From: G965220305 sp965220305 | GTDB lineage: Bacteria; Chloroflexota; Dehalococcoidia; Lucifugimonadales; UBA3495 | Length of the DNA stretch: 64,000 nucleotides | Reading direction: 5' to 3' | NCBI GenBank assembly: GCA_965220305.1 | Contig: OZ244817.1 | Coordinates: 3,038,001 to 3,102,000 of the forward strand | Shown here: in pieces, positions 7,956 through 15,560 of the stretch | Position numbering within the stretch: position 1 is the first letter of the stretch | Layout: the number at the start of each line of letters is the position of its first letter | Position numbers and translations under genes: made by a program | Notes under the pieces: generated by a model | Told to the model about the DNA's origin: nothing | What the model saw: the letters and a program-made list of their open reading frames with translations, nothing else | Databases searched by the model: none

Positions 7956-9275
7956 ATGAATGAATGTTCGATCCCCCCGGACACCCAGCGGCCTGGCCGC
8001 TTTTTTTATGGCTGGTGGATAGTGGCTGCCGCCTCGCTGCAGGGGATGTTTGGCAATGGGGCCATCTCCAGCGGCTTTCCCCGCTTCTTTCAGCCCATAC
8101 GCCAAGACCTGGGCATCAGCTACGCCTCCATGTCCCTGGTGTTCGGCCTGGCCCGGGCCGAAGGAGGCATGGGCGGCCCCATCGTCGGTTGGCTGGTGGA
8201 CAAGTTTGGCTCTCGGCCCATGGTCCTGTTCGGCGGCCTCATCGCCGGTATTGGCCTGGTGCTGCTTTCCCGGGCTGACTCCTACTGGGAACTGGTAGTC
8301 ATCTTCGTGGGCGTGATCTCGGTGGGAAAGACCGCCGGTCTGGGGCAGACCCTCATGGCCTCGGTAAACCAGTGGTTCGTGCGGCGTAAGGCGTTGGCCC
8401 TCTCGACCCTGATGACCGCCTTCGCCGGGGGCGGGGCCATCGTGGTCCCGCTGCTGCACTTGGGCATCGTCAACCTGGGCTGGCGGGACACCGTCCTGAG
8501 CGCCGGCATATTTGTTATCGGCCTCACCATACCGACAGCCTGGATTATCCGAAGCAGGCCGGAGGATATTGGCCTGCTGCCCGATGGCGACCCGCCACGG
8601 CAGCCCACCGAACAGCGGGAGTCGGAACGGAGTTCGGCCAGCGTCGACCCCGAGTTTACCGTCCGGCAGGCCGTGCGGACGGTGGCCTTCTGGTTTATTC
8701 TCCTGGGGGTCATAACCCGGGTCTCCGCCACCAACGCCGTCATCATCCACCTGTTTCCCATGCTGGAGTGGAAGGGCGTGGATGAAAATACCGCCACAGT
8801 TTACGCCTCGGTGATGTTTTTTCTCGCCATTCCCCTCAGGTTCCTCCTGGGGGTGGCGGGTGGCCGGTTTTCGGCTCGCAAACTCCTGTTCGTGGGCATG
8901 AACCTGGGGGCAGTGGGGTTGTTGGGTCTCTGGATGGTGCCCGGCACCCTGGGGGTGGTAATCTTCATCCTGGGGCTGGCGGTGGTGGAAGGAATAACCT
9001 CGGTGAACTGGATAATGGTGGGCGAATACTTTGGCCGCGCCCGCTTTGCCAGCCTGATGGGATTTATGAGCGTGTTCCACAACGTCGGGCTGCTGGTAGC
9101 TCCCATCTTCAGCGGGTGGGTGCGGGACCAGACCGGCAGCTACGACCTGGTGCTGATGACCTTCGTGCCCCTTTTCGTCGCCAGCGCCTTCCTGTTCGCC
9201 GTCGCCCGAAGGCCGGCATTGCCGGGAGCGCCTGAAGGGCTGGCAGCGGCGTCCCAGGCGCGGGAAAGCAGATGA
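7956..9275 (+). CDS. MFS transporter
   Basis: About 439 residues with twelve hydrophobic helices, in the major facilitator superfamily. The N-terminal 'FFYGWWIVAAASLQGMFG' motif, followed by 'FFQPIRQDLGISYASMSLVFGLARAEGGMGGPIVGWLVDKFGSRPM', is typical of the oxalate/formate-antiporter and monocarboxylate-like branch. 'WLVDKFGSRPMV' is the loop 2-3 signature (GxxxDrxGxR type). A central hydrophilic loop (about residues 205-235, EQRESERSSASVDPE) divides two six-helix halves. It probably exports or imports an organic anion across the inner membrane; the substrate is unknown. Start choice is between ATG 7956 and one 13 codons upstream; neither has a convincing ribosome site. It stands alone on the strand, downstream of the ankyrin gene. 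Confidence 0.88.
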   Translation: MNECSIPPDTQRPGRFFYGWWIVAAASLQGMFGNGAISSGFPRFFQPIRQDLGISYASMSLVFGLARAEGGMGGPIVGWLVDKFGSRPMVLFGGLIAGIGLVLLSRADSYWELVVIFVGVISVGKTAGLGQTLMASVNQWFVRRKALALSTLMTAFAGGGAIVVPLLHLGIVNLGWRDTVLSAGIFVIGLTIPTAWIIRSRPEDIGLLPDGDPPRQPTEQRESERSSASVDPEFTVRQAVRTVAFWFILLGVITRVSATNAVIIHLFPMLEWKGVDENTATVYASVMFFLAIPLRFLLGVAGGRFSARKLLFVGMNLGAVGLLGLWMVPGTLGVVIFILGLAVVEGITSVNWIMVGEYFGRARFASLMGFMSVFHNVGLLVAPIFSGWVRDQTGSYDLVLMTFVPLFVASAFLFAVARRPALPGAPEGLAAASQARESR

Positions 9276-9456
9276 GCTGTTGGGCCGAAGGAGTGGCCCA
9301 ACCAATCGAAGGGCTTGCCCGCTGGAGACGGTCCCTTCCCAGCAACTTCGCCTCCATCCCGTAGGGGAAGGAGCCGCCAAACCGGGCGAATGCCCAACTA
9401 TCGACTTGCCTTCCCGGGCGCCGGGACGCCATCGTACCCTACATGTAGACTGGTAG

Positions 9457-9485
9457 CTGACAGCCAATATCACGGGTGTTATAAT
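9457..9485 (+). promoter_or_regulatory. predicted sigma-70 promoter of the molybdenum hydroxylase operon
   Basis: CTGACA (9457-9462), 17 bases, TATAAT (9480-9485). The predicted start near 9492 leaves a leader of only about 16 bases, containing the perfect ribosome site aaggaggt (9494-9501) for the TTG start at 9508. Confidence 0.65.
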
Positions 9486-9507
9486 TCCCCCCGAAGGAGG
9501 TGGGCAC

Positions 9508-10386
9508 TTGGAAGCTATTGATTATATTGCACCTAGCACCCTCGACGAAGCATTACAGGCCATGGCCGCAAATGGAGACCGCGCCCGGCCAATCGCCGGA
9601 GGTACCGACATTTTGGTACAGCTCCGGGGAGGCCGATACAGTCTTGACCTCCTGGTAGACGTGAAGAACATACCAGAGCTCAACGCCTTGTCCTACAGTC
9701 CCCAGACCGGGTTGACCCTGGGGGCGGCGACGCCCTGCTACCAAATTTACCAGGATGAAGCTGTCGCCTCGGCATACCCGGGCCTCATCGACTCCGCTTT
9801 CCTTATCGGGAGCATTCAAATCCAGGGCCGGGCCAGCATTGGGGGCAACCTGTGCAACTCCGCTCCCAGCGCCGACGCCATACCGGCGGTCATAGCCCTG
9901 GGCGGCGTATGCAACATTGTCGGGCCCAACGGCGCTCGCCAGGTGGCGGCGGAAGACTTCTGCACCGCCCCGGGCCGCAACGTGCTGGAGCCGGGAGAAC
10001 TCCTGGTGTCAGTGACCATGCCGGTGCCTCAGGCCAATTCGGGAGCCAACTATCTTCGGTTCATCCCCCGCAACGAAATGGACATCGCCGTAGCCGGAGT
10101 CGGCAGTTCGGTAGTGCTGGATGCCTCGGGACAAAACTTCGTCTCGGCCCGCATCGCCTTGGCCTCGGTAGCTCCGACCCCGGTATTCTGCAAGGACGCC
10201 GCCGATAGCCTGGCCGGCAAGCCCGTGTCTGACGAAGCGATAGAAGAAGCCGCTCAGAAGGCCATGGGCGACTCCCGACCCATCACCGACATGCGCGGGA
10301 CCATCCGCCAGCGCACCCACCTGGTGGGAGTCCTGACCCGCCGTACGCTGAACAACGCTATCAAACGAGCTAGGGGGGAAGAGTAA
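9508..10386 (+). CDS. FAD-binding subunit of a xanthine dehydrogenase-family molybdenum hydroxylase (CoxM-like)
   Basis: A 292-residue medium subunit of the molybdenum hydroxylase family. It starts at TTG 9508, fixed by aaggaggt six bases upstream. The N-terminal FAD-binding domain shows 'PIAGGTDILVQLRGG' near residue 30 and 'IQIQGRASIGGNLCNSAPSADAIPA' near 100-125, the two FAD-contacting loops of CoxM/XdhB. A C-terminal CO-dehydrogenase flavoprotein domain follows, with 'FIPRNEMDIAVAGVG'. It passes electrons from the 2Fe-2S subunit to an acceptor. It is the first gene of a three-gene operon, two bases before the iron-sulfur subunit. The substrate is not CO on present evidence (see the large subunit). 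Confidence 0.93.
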   Translation: MEAIDYIAPSTLDEALQAMAANGDRARPIAGGTDILVQLRGGRYSLDLLVDVKNIPELNALSYSPQTGLTLGAATPCYQIYQDEAVASAYPGLIDSAFLIGSIQIQGRASIGGNLCNSAPSADAIPAVIALGGVCNIVGPNGARQVAAEDFCTAPGRNVLEPGELLVSVTMPVPQANSGANYLRFIPRNEMDIAVAGVGSSVVLDASGQNFVSARIALASVAPTPVFCKDAADSLAGKPVSDEAIEEAAQKAMGDSRPITDMRGTIRQRTHLVGVLTRRTLNNAIKRARGEE

Positions 10387-10388
10387 AT

Positions 10389-10865
10389 ATGCCTGGACTA
10401 GTCCACGTACAAACCAACATCAACGGCAATCAGGTCGATTTTCTCTGCGAACCCCGCCAGAGCTTGCTGGAGTGCCTCCGCGACGTAGTGGGCATGACCG
10501 GCAGCAAAGAGGGCTGCAACGACGGCAACTGCGGCGCTTGCACCGTCATCTTTGACGGCCGCATCGTCACTTCCTGCCTGGTGATGGGCGTAGAAGCTCA
10601 GGGCAAGGAGATAACCACCATCGAGGGCATCGCCTCGGCGGAGGGGCTGCACCCGGTGCAGCAAGCGTTCCTGGAAAACGCTTCGTTGCAGTGCGGCATC
10701 TGCACGCCAGGCTTCATCGTGGCCACCAAGGCGCTGCTGGACGCTGAACCCGACGCCGACGAGGGGCGGATTCGCCACTGGCTGGCGGGCAACCTGTGCC
10801 GCTGCACCGGCTACGATAAAATTATCCGCGCGGTGCTGGACGCCGAAGAGAAGATAAAGGCCTAG
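10389..10865 (+). CDS. 2Fe-2S subunit of a molybdenum hydroxylase (CoxS-like)
   Basis: A 158-residue small subunit with the two expected iron-sulfur domains. The plant-type ferredoxin domain holds 'GSKEGCNDGNCGACTVIFDG' with three of its cysteines (residues about 43-52) and a further Cys in 'VTSCLVMG'. The C-terminal four-helix domain carries 'LQCGICTPGFI' and 'NLCRCTGYDKI', the CxxC and CxC pairs of the second cluster. It relays electrons from the Moco site to FAD. It lies between the FAD and Moco subunit genes with 2 and 22 bases spacing, so the three are cotranscribed. Length and motifs are fully typical. Confidence 0.95.
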   Translation: MPGLVHVQTNINGNQVDFLCEPRQSLLECLRDVVGMTGSKEGCNDGNCGACTVIFDGRIVTSCLVMGVEAQGKEITTIEGIASAEGLHPVQQAFLENASLQCGICTPGFIVATKALLDAEPDADEGRIRHWLAGNLCRCTGYDKIIRAVLDAEEKIKA

Positions 10866-10887
10866 TTATTTTGGTGAGGTGATTCCT

Positions 10888-13152
10888 GTGGCCTCCAACA
10901 TTGTGCTGTCGGAAGTCGAGTATAACGTAGTCGGTAAGCGCCCCATCCGCCCCGACGGCGTGGATAAAGTCACCGGACGCGCCCAGTACGGGGCCGATGT
11001 CCAGCTAACGGGGCTGCTGCACGCCAAGGTCGTGCGCAGTCCCCACGCCCACGCCCGCATCAATTCCATCGACACCAGCGAGGCCGAGGCCTACCCCGGT
11101 GTGCGGGCGGTGGTAACCGGCAAGGACATGCCCATCGCCTCACTGACCGAGGCCGATTTGGGTGGGGACTACCATCGCCTGAAGCTGGTCAGCAACAACT
11201 TCCTGGCCGGCGACAAGGCCCTTTACAAAGGCCATGCCGTGGCCGCCGTCGCCGCGGTCAACTCCCACGTGGCGGAGGAAGCCGCCAAACTAATCAAGGT
11301 GGACTACGAAGTCCTGCCTCCGGTGATGAACGTCCAGGAGGCGATGAAAGCCGATGCTCCCCTGCTTCACGAGAGTCTACGCACCAACTCCATGGGGGAG
11401 ATGTCCGAGAAACCCAGCAACATTGCCAGCTACATGCGCTTCGATAGGGGCGACGTGGAGCAGGGCTTTGCCCAGGCCGATGTGGTGGTGGAGCAGGAGT
11501 TCGAGACTGCCACCGTCCACCAGGGCTACATCGAGCCCCACCCGGCCACGGCCTTCTGGAACTCCGACGGCCAGTTGAACATCTGGTGCAGCACCCAGGG
11601 GTCTTTCGTGGTGCGGGCGGTCACCGCCGACGTGCTGCGCCACCCGGTCTCCAAGGTAAAAGTGACCCCAATGGAAATTGGCGGCGGCTTCGGCGGTAAG
11701 GTGGCCTTCTACCTGGAGCCGGTGGTTGCCCTGCTGTCGCGCAAGGCCAGGCAGCCGGTCAAGCTGGTTATGAGCCGCACCGAGGTCTTTGAAGGCTCCG
11801 GTCCGGCCCCCGGTACCTGGATGAAGGTCAAAATCGGCGCCAACAAAGAGGGCAAGATTACCTCGGCCCAGGTGGACCTGGCTTTCGAGGCCGGCGCCTA
11901 CCCAGGCTCGCCGGTGATGCAGGGCCTCTCCTGTGGCCTGGCATGCTACCAAATCGACAATGGGCGGGTCGAAGGCTACGATGTAGTGGTCAACAAGCCC
12001 AAAACTGCCGCCTACCGCGCCCCCGGATCTCCCCAAGCCGCCTTTGCTATCGAATCGGTCATCGACGAAGTTTGCCAGAAGCTGGACACGGATCCCATCG
12101 AGTTCCGGCTGCGCAACGCTTCCAAGGAAGGGACCAGGAAGATAGAGGGGCCGGTCTTCCAGAAGATTGGCCTGGTGGAGTGTCTGGAGGCCGCCCGTAA
12201 CCACGAACACTACCAGACTCCCCTGGAGGGCGAGAATCGAGGCCGAGGCGTGGCTTGCGGCTTCTGGATGAACCGAGGTTTCCACTCCAGTTGCAACATC
12301 ACCGTCAACCCAGACGGCACGGTCAGCCTCATTGAAGGCTCGGTGGACATCGGCGGCACCCGGGCGTCCATCGCCCAACAGGCGGCGGAGACCCTGGGCA
12401 TCCCCTACGAGGACGTGAAGCCCACGGTGGTGGACACCGACTCGGTGGGCTACACCATGGTCACCGGCGGCAGCCGCACCACCTTCGCCACCGGCTGGGC
12501 CGCCATCCTGGCTGCCGAGGACGTGAAGAAGCAGATGGTGGAGCGGGCCGCGCAAATCTGGGATGCCTCCCCGGAGGATGTGGTCTACGATTCCGGCGAA
12601 ATCTCTCACAAGTCCGATCCTGAACTGCGCCTCACCTTCAAAGAGTTGGCGCGCCAGATTTACGGCACCGGCGGAGCTATTACCGGCACTGCCAGCCTGG
12701 ACCCCAGCGGCGAGGGCAACGCCTTTGGCGTCCACATCGTTGATGTGGAGGTGGACCCGGAGACGGGCAAGACTGAGATACTGCGCTACACCGCAGTCCA
12801 GGATGTGGGCAAGGCGGTGCATCCCAGCTACGTGGAAGGGCAGCTACAGGGAGGCGTGGTCCAGGGTATCGGGTGGGCCCTGAACGAAGAATACTTCTAC
12901 AACGACCAGGGGCACATGCTGAACTCCAGCTTCCTGGACTACCGGATGCCCACCTCGCTGGACCTGCCCATGATTGACACCGTGCTGGTGGAGGTAGCCA
13001 ATCCCGGCCACCCCTACGGGGTGCGCGGTGTCGGCGAAGTGCCCATCGTCCCTCCCTTGGCGGCCATCGGCAGCGCCGTCTCCCACGCCGTTGGGGCGCG
13101 GATGTCCAGGCTGCCCATAAACCCGGCCAGCATACTGGAAGCCAACTGGTAG
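10888..13152 (+). CDS. Moco-binding large subunit of a molybdenum hydroxylase (CoxL/XdhA-like)
   Basis: About 754 residues. Start GTG 10888 is preferred over GTG 10879 because gaggtg at 10876-10881 sits 6-7 bases before it. The aldehyde oxidase/xanthine dehydrogenase a/b hammerhead domain is residues about 15-120, then the Moco domains. Moco contacts include 'EIGGGFGGKVAF' (near 265) and 'AAYRAPGSPQAAFAIE' (near 375). The catalytic base is the Glu of 'GVRGVGEVPIVPP' near the C-terminus. The loop lacks the AYxCSFR signature of form I CO dehydrogenase, so this is more likely a hydroxylase of aromatic, heterocyclic or aldehyde substrates. It completes the cytoplasmic three-subunit enzyme with the two preceding genes. 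Confidence 0.93.
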   Translation: MASNIVLSEVEYNVVGKRPIRPDGVDKVTGRAQYGADVQLTGLLHAKVVRSPHAHARINSIDTSEAEAYPGVRAVVTGKDMPIASLTEADLGGDYHRLKLVSNNFLAGDKALYKGHAVAAVAAVNSHVAEEAAKLIKVDYEVLPPVMNVQEAMKADAPLLHESLRTNSMGEMSEKPSNIASYMRFDRGDVEQGFAQADVVVEQEFETATVHQGYIEPHPATAFWNSDGQLNIWCSTQGSFVVRAVTADVLRHPVSKVKVTPMEIGGGFGGKVAFYLEPVVALLSRKARQPVKLVMSRTEVFEGSGPAPGTWMKVKIGANKEGKITSAQVDLAFEAGAYPGSPVMQGLSCGLACYQIDNGRVEGYDVVVNKPKTAAYRAPGSPQAAFAIESVIDEVCQKLDTDPIEFRLRNASKEGTRKIEGPVFQKIGLVECLEAARNHEHYQTPLEGENRGRGVACGFWMNRGFHSSCNITVNPDGTVSLIEGSVDIGGTRASIAQQAAETLGIPYEDVKPTVVDTDSVGYTMVTGGSRTTFATGWAAILAAEDVKKQMVERAAQIWDASPEDVVYDSGEISHKSDPELRLTFKELARQIYGTGGAITGTASLDPSGEGNAFGVHIVDVEVDPETGKTEILRYTAVQDVGKAVHPSYVEGQLQGGVVQGIGWALNEEYFYNDQGHMLNSSFLDYRMPTSLDLPMIDTVLVEVANPGHPYGVRGVGEVPIVPPLAAIGSAVSHAVGARMSRLPINPASILEANW

Positions 13153-13221
13153 GCGCCTTCGCTTGCCGGACCTAAACTCGTCTCTGATGGGATGAGTTGG
13201 AGTAGGCCCAAGGGTTGTATA

Positions 13222-13248
13222 ATGGGGGCGATGCATAATCGCCCCCAT
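13222..13248. terminator. 11-bp perfect stem-loop after the molybdenum hydroxylase operon
   Basis: atgggggcgat (13222-13232) pairs with atcgcccccat (13238-13248) around a 5-base loop. No T-run follows on either strand, so it may be a terminator of the upstream operon or an element in the leader of the next gene. A TATAAT (13218-13223) touches its left arm, but no good -35 box sits at the right distance. Confidence 0.45.
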
Positions 13249-13260
13249 TCGTGTAGGTCG

Positions 13261-13340
13261 GACCTGGCGCCCGTGAAGCCCACCATCAGGCCAGGCCGAG
13301 TTGGCTGGGGCCAAATCGACCCTCGGTGGGCGCCGGGCCG
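13261..13340 (+). other. possible structured leader upstream of the MoaD-like gene
   Basis: ggcgccc (13266-13272) and cccacc (13279-13284) are together complementary to ggtgggcgcc (13325-13334), allowing a long stem with an asymmetric bulge. It would enclose a smaller G/C-rich hairpin around 13287-13312. The position, between a transcription-stop-like stem and a gene for a sulfur-carrier protein, would suit a cis-regulatory RNA. I could not match it to the known Moco riboswitch, so this is pattern only. Confidence 0.25.
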
Positions 13341-13416
13341 GAATTTGCTTTGACCGAGCGTGCCCGTCCCTGGCGAGTAGAAACTTCCGAACAGAAACTT
13401 TAGAGGAGCTATCGCT

Positions 13417-13698
13417 GTGGCTACCGTGTTTGTGCCGACCATGCTCCAACCCGTGACCGGCGGAGTCAAGCAGGTGGAGATTGAGGCTACCAACGTCCGC
13501 CAAATCATCAACCGGCTGGAAGAGCTTTATCCGGGAATCCGGGACCGGCTGGTGGAAGACGGGCGTATTCGGCGGAATCTGGCCGTGGCAATCGACGGCG
13601 AGGTGGCCCGCATGGGCATGTTGGAGAAGGTGGCCGAGGCCAGCGAGGTCCATTTCGTGCCCGCCATCGGCGGAGGCGCAGGCCTTCAGTCCCGGTGA
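13417..13698 (+). CDS. MoaD/ThiS family sulfur-carrier protein
   Basis: A 93-residue ubiquitin-like protein from GTG 13417 (gaggag about 9 bases upstream). The beta-grasp pattern is visible: 'VFVPTMLQPVTGGVKQVEIEA', 'VRQIINRLEELYPGIRDRLVEDGRIRRNLAVAIDG' and 'VHFVPAIGGG'. MoaD/ThiS proteins end in GlyGly, which is thiocarboxylated and donates sulfur for molybdopterin or thiazole synthesis. Here the GGG is followed by AGLQSR, so either the tail is removed or the protein does not act as a classical carrier. The opening resembles the group of small archaeal-type modifier proteins. The position after a molybdenum hydroxylase operon supports a molybdopterin link, but other thiolation roles remain possible. 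Confidence 0.8.
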   Translation: MATVFVPTMLQPVTGGVKQVEIEATNVRQIINRLEELYPGIRDRLVEDGRIRRNLAVAIDGEVARMGMLEKVAEASEVHFVPAIGGGAGLQSR

Positions 13699-13743
13699 GT
13701 ATCCGGCGGCAGGATGCGCCCCCTAACGAGAGAGGCAAATAAC

Positions 13744-14124
13744 GTGGTTATTACTGACCAAGTGAAAGGAATCTTCGTCGATGCGCGGGCCCTCTATGAT
13801 GACGCCTTGGAGATGTTGGACCAGGGCAGAACCCGCAACGCGGCGGAAAAGGCTTGGGGCGCAACCAAGCGGGCGACGGATGCCCTGCTTCTGTCCCGGA
13901 CCGGCGAGTTGCCCCAGACCACCGCTTTAACTTCGAGAGGTCTGCTCGAATTGGCAGACCGGAACGGCGATGTTGAAAGTCTGGTTGGACGTTACTACAC
14001 CCGAATCGGACACCTGCATGGCGAGTGCTTCTATAACGGGATGTGCAATTCGGCAACAGAACGCCGCATCCGAGAGACTATAGACTACATTCAGGACGCC
14101 GAGAATCTAGCGTCAGTGACTTGA
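13744..14124 (+). CDS. HEPN/PaREP1-like helical protein
   Basis: About 126 residues from GTG 13744 (gagagg upstream). All-helical, with 'AEKAWGATKRATDALLL' and 'RYYTRIGHLHGECFYNG'. The Arg-x4-His spacing (RIGHLH) and the preceding helix resemble PaREP1/HEPN-type proteins, many of which are RNases or toxin components paired with a nucleotidyltransferase. No MNT antitoxin gene lies next to it, and a second related protein is encoded at 20751-21176. The function is inferred from helix pattern and motif only. Confidence 0.6.
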   Translation: MVITDQVKGIFVDARALYDDALEMLDQGRTRNAAEKAWGATKRATDALLLSRTGELPQTTALTSRGLLELADRNGDVESLVGRYYTRIGHLHGECFYNGMCNSATERRIRETIDYIQDAENLASVT

Positions 14125-14310
14125 GGGCAGCCCATCGAATCTCAGCGCGCCCTGGGCCTGGGCCAATTCGCAAATGTCAAGCCCGTTACCAAGTTCTTTC
14201 AAAATGAACCGGCGATAGAGCTTAACATCTGACGGGCCGAAGTGAGGTCAGGTCTCAAACCTGTCCCTACAGCCTGGCATGAATTTGGCTGTCCGTCGGG
14301 GCTAATTGGT

Positions 14311-14550
14311 TCAGGCTTCGGGCTGAATCAGCTCCATTTGGCTGCCGTCCAGGTTCAAAGTCCTATGCAAACGGTCCCAACGGATTCGCAACCAGTGGGT
14401 ATTGCCCACCGTCTGCTTGCCCGCCACCGCGCCGGTGTCTCCAGCCTTCACGTCGTGGATCGTGGCCTGGCCCGGTATCAGGTTTTCCTGTACCGAGAAA
14501 TCGCCCACCGCTTTCACCCGGGAACCTACGTCGTAGCCTTCGCAGCTCAT
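14311..14550 (-). CDS. small beta-barrel-like conserved hypothetical protein
   Basis: A 79-residue protein on the minus strand; ATG 14550 is preceded by an aggggtgcagg ribosome-site-like stretch. The sequence alternates short beta-like segments, 'YDVGSRVKAVGDF', 'GQATIHDVKAGDTGAVAG' and 'HWLRIRWD', the pattern of a small SH3/KOW-like barrel of the NifZ or TobH type. I do not recognise a named family. It overlaps no other credible gene and runs towards the HEPN-like gene (convergent). The coding call rests on the ribosome site and the orderly hydrophobic pattern. Confidence 0.55.
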   Translation of the reverse strand: MSCEGYDVGSRVKAVGDFSVQENLIPGQATIHDVKAGDTGAVAGKQTVGNTHWLRIRWDRLHRTLNLDGSQMELIQPEA

Positions 14551-14993
14551 CCTGCACCCCTAATTAGTCCTGCTCTGCCGCCGGGGAAATTTCCGCGCCT
14601 TCTGTACCGCGCTTGCCTTCAGGTGGCGAGTGTAATCGGGGATTTAACAGCCTGTCAACAAAGTGGAGGAGTCACGTAGGGTCTTTCAATACTCCTGGTA
14701 GAGACCAAGTCGCCCCAGCCGGCAGGCCGCCACCCACCCGATCTTCATTCGGGCGGAGGCGGGAATCCACGGGTGGGGGCGCGCCTGAAAGCGCACCTTG
14801 GCCTTTGTCCGGAGAATCGAAAGACCCAGGGCTGGGACCTACGAGGCTTTACACCGCAAAGCAGGTGGCATAAACTTTTGTAGGAGCAACAATATCCGGT
14901 CAAGTCCCAGCGGTGCAGTGAGCAAACTGGAATGATTGCCTTTACCTCGGCTGGGATTGGGGTATCGGGCCGGTTGCCAGCGTAGCTCTTCGG
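14551..14993. other. intergenic region before the tRNA
   Basis: No credible gene. It holds a hairpin-capable stretch at about 14732-14776 (cccacccgatcttc... cgggtgggg) that resembles a degraded copy of the dispersed gaatcc repeat, and otherwise nothing I can assign. Confidence 0.5.
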
Positions 14994-15068
14994 GCCGGCG
15001 TAGCTCAGAGGCAGAGCAGCGGTTTCGTAAACCGCAGGTCAAGGGTTCGACTCCCTTCGCCGGCTCCA
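14994..15068 (+). tRNA. tRNA-Thr (anticodon CGT)
   Basis: Full cloverleaf. The acceptor stem gccggcg (14994-15000) pairs with cgccggc (15058-15064). D arm is gctc/gagc. The anticodon stem gcggt/accgc encloses loop ttcgtaa with anticodon CGT (15026-15028), reading ACG threonine codons. T arm is aaggg/cccttt-like with loop ttcgact. The discriminator base is T and CCA is encoded (15066-15068). Confidence 0.96.
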
Positions 15069-15560
15069 GTCCAGTCCCCAGGGCGTTTCCCGTGTGGTAG
15101 TCCCACGGCTTGACCCTCCCTCCTCCTCCTCAGCTTCCCCTTCCTATTCTCAGCCCGGCCCGGGTGGTCACCTATTGTCCGGGCTGGCATGGTGGCGTCG
15201 CACCAAAACTCCCGCCTGGCCCCCAGCGGCCCTGCTATGCCCCAATTCCCGGGCCGCCCCTACGGGGGCGAGATACTACCGTATAGGGAAGTTGTGAAGA
15301 TTATCACGAGCCTTAATCTATTGCTGTAATCAATATCACTTATGTGGTGGTTGACACCGTGAGTTTGCAACAATTATATTGTGCTTCTTGATAAGGTAGC
15401 CTTTAGGATATTGTAAACTTGTAAAGAGTTAGGCGACCCTACGTAAATCGCCTTCCATTTCACGGTATTCGCAATCCCATAATTGAATGATAGCTTAATA
15501 TTAAATGTTCGGGCGCATGGCATCAAGTCACAACTTTCAGGAGTAAGGAGGTTAGCTATT
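15069..15560. other. AT-rich leader/promoter region of the first ABC operon
   Basis: The left half (15069-15290) is GC-rich with no feature seen. From about 15290 to 15560 it becomes clearly AT-rich, in contrast to the whole window, and carries a TTGACA promoter and a strong ribosome site (aaggagg, 15546-15552). No gene is evident. Confidence 0.5.
15351..15380 (+). promoter_or_regulatory. predicted sigma-70 promoter of ABC operon 1
   Basis: Perfect TTGACA (15351-15356), 18 bases, TATATT (15375-15380). The predicted start near 15387 gives a leader of about 170 bases before the solute-binding protein gene, long enough for regulation at the RNA level. Confidence 0.6.

Noticed and set aside
7866..9473. 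Long minus-strand ORF opposite the MFS gene
   Set aside because: Low-complexity His/Gln/Gly-rich translation with no family features; a shadow of codon bias in a GC-rich gene. Similar shadows at 2799-3761, 11377-12822, 15603-16856, 35625-36860, 52799-54064 and 60667-61872 were discarded for the same reason.
10888..13152. Form I CO dehydrogenase large subunit
   Set aside because: The active-site AYxCSFR loop is absent; AYRAPG is present instead, so a CO-oxidising role is not supported.
13249..13416. Known Moco riboswitch
   Set aside because: The expected conserved sequence elements were not recognisable; only a general stem arrangement is visible.
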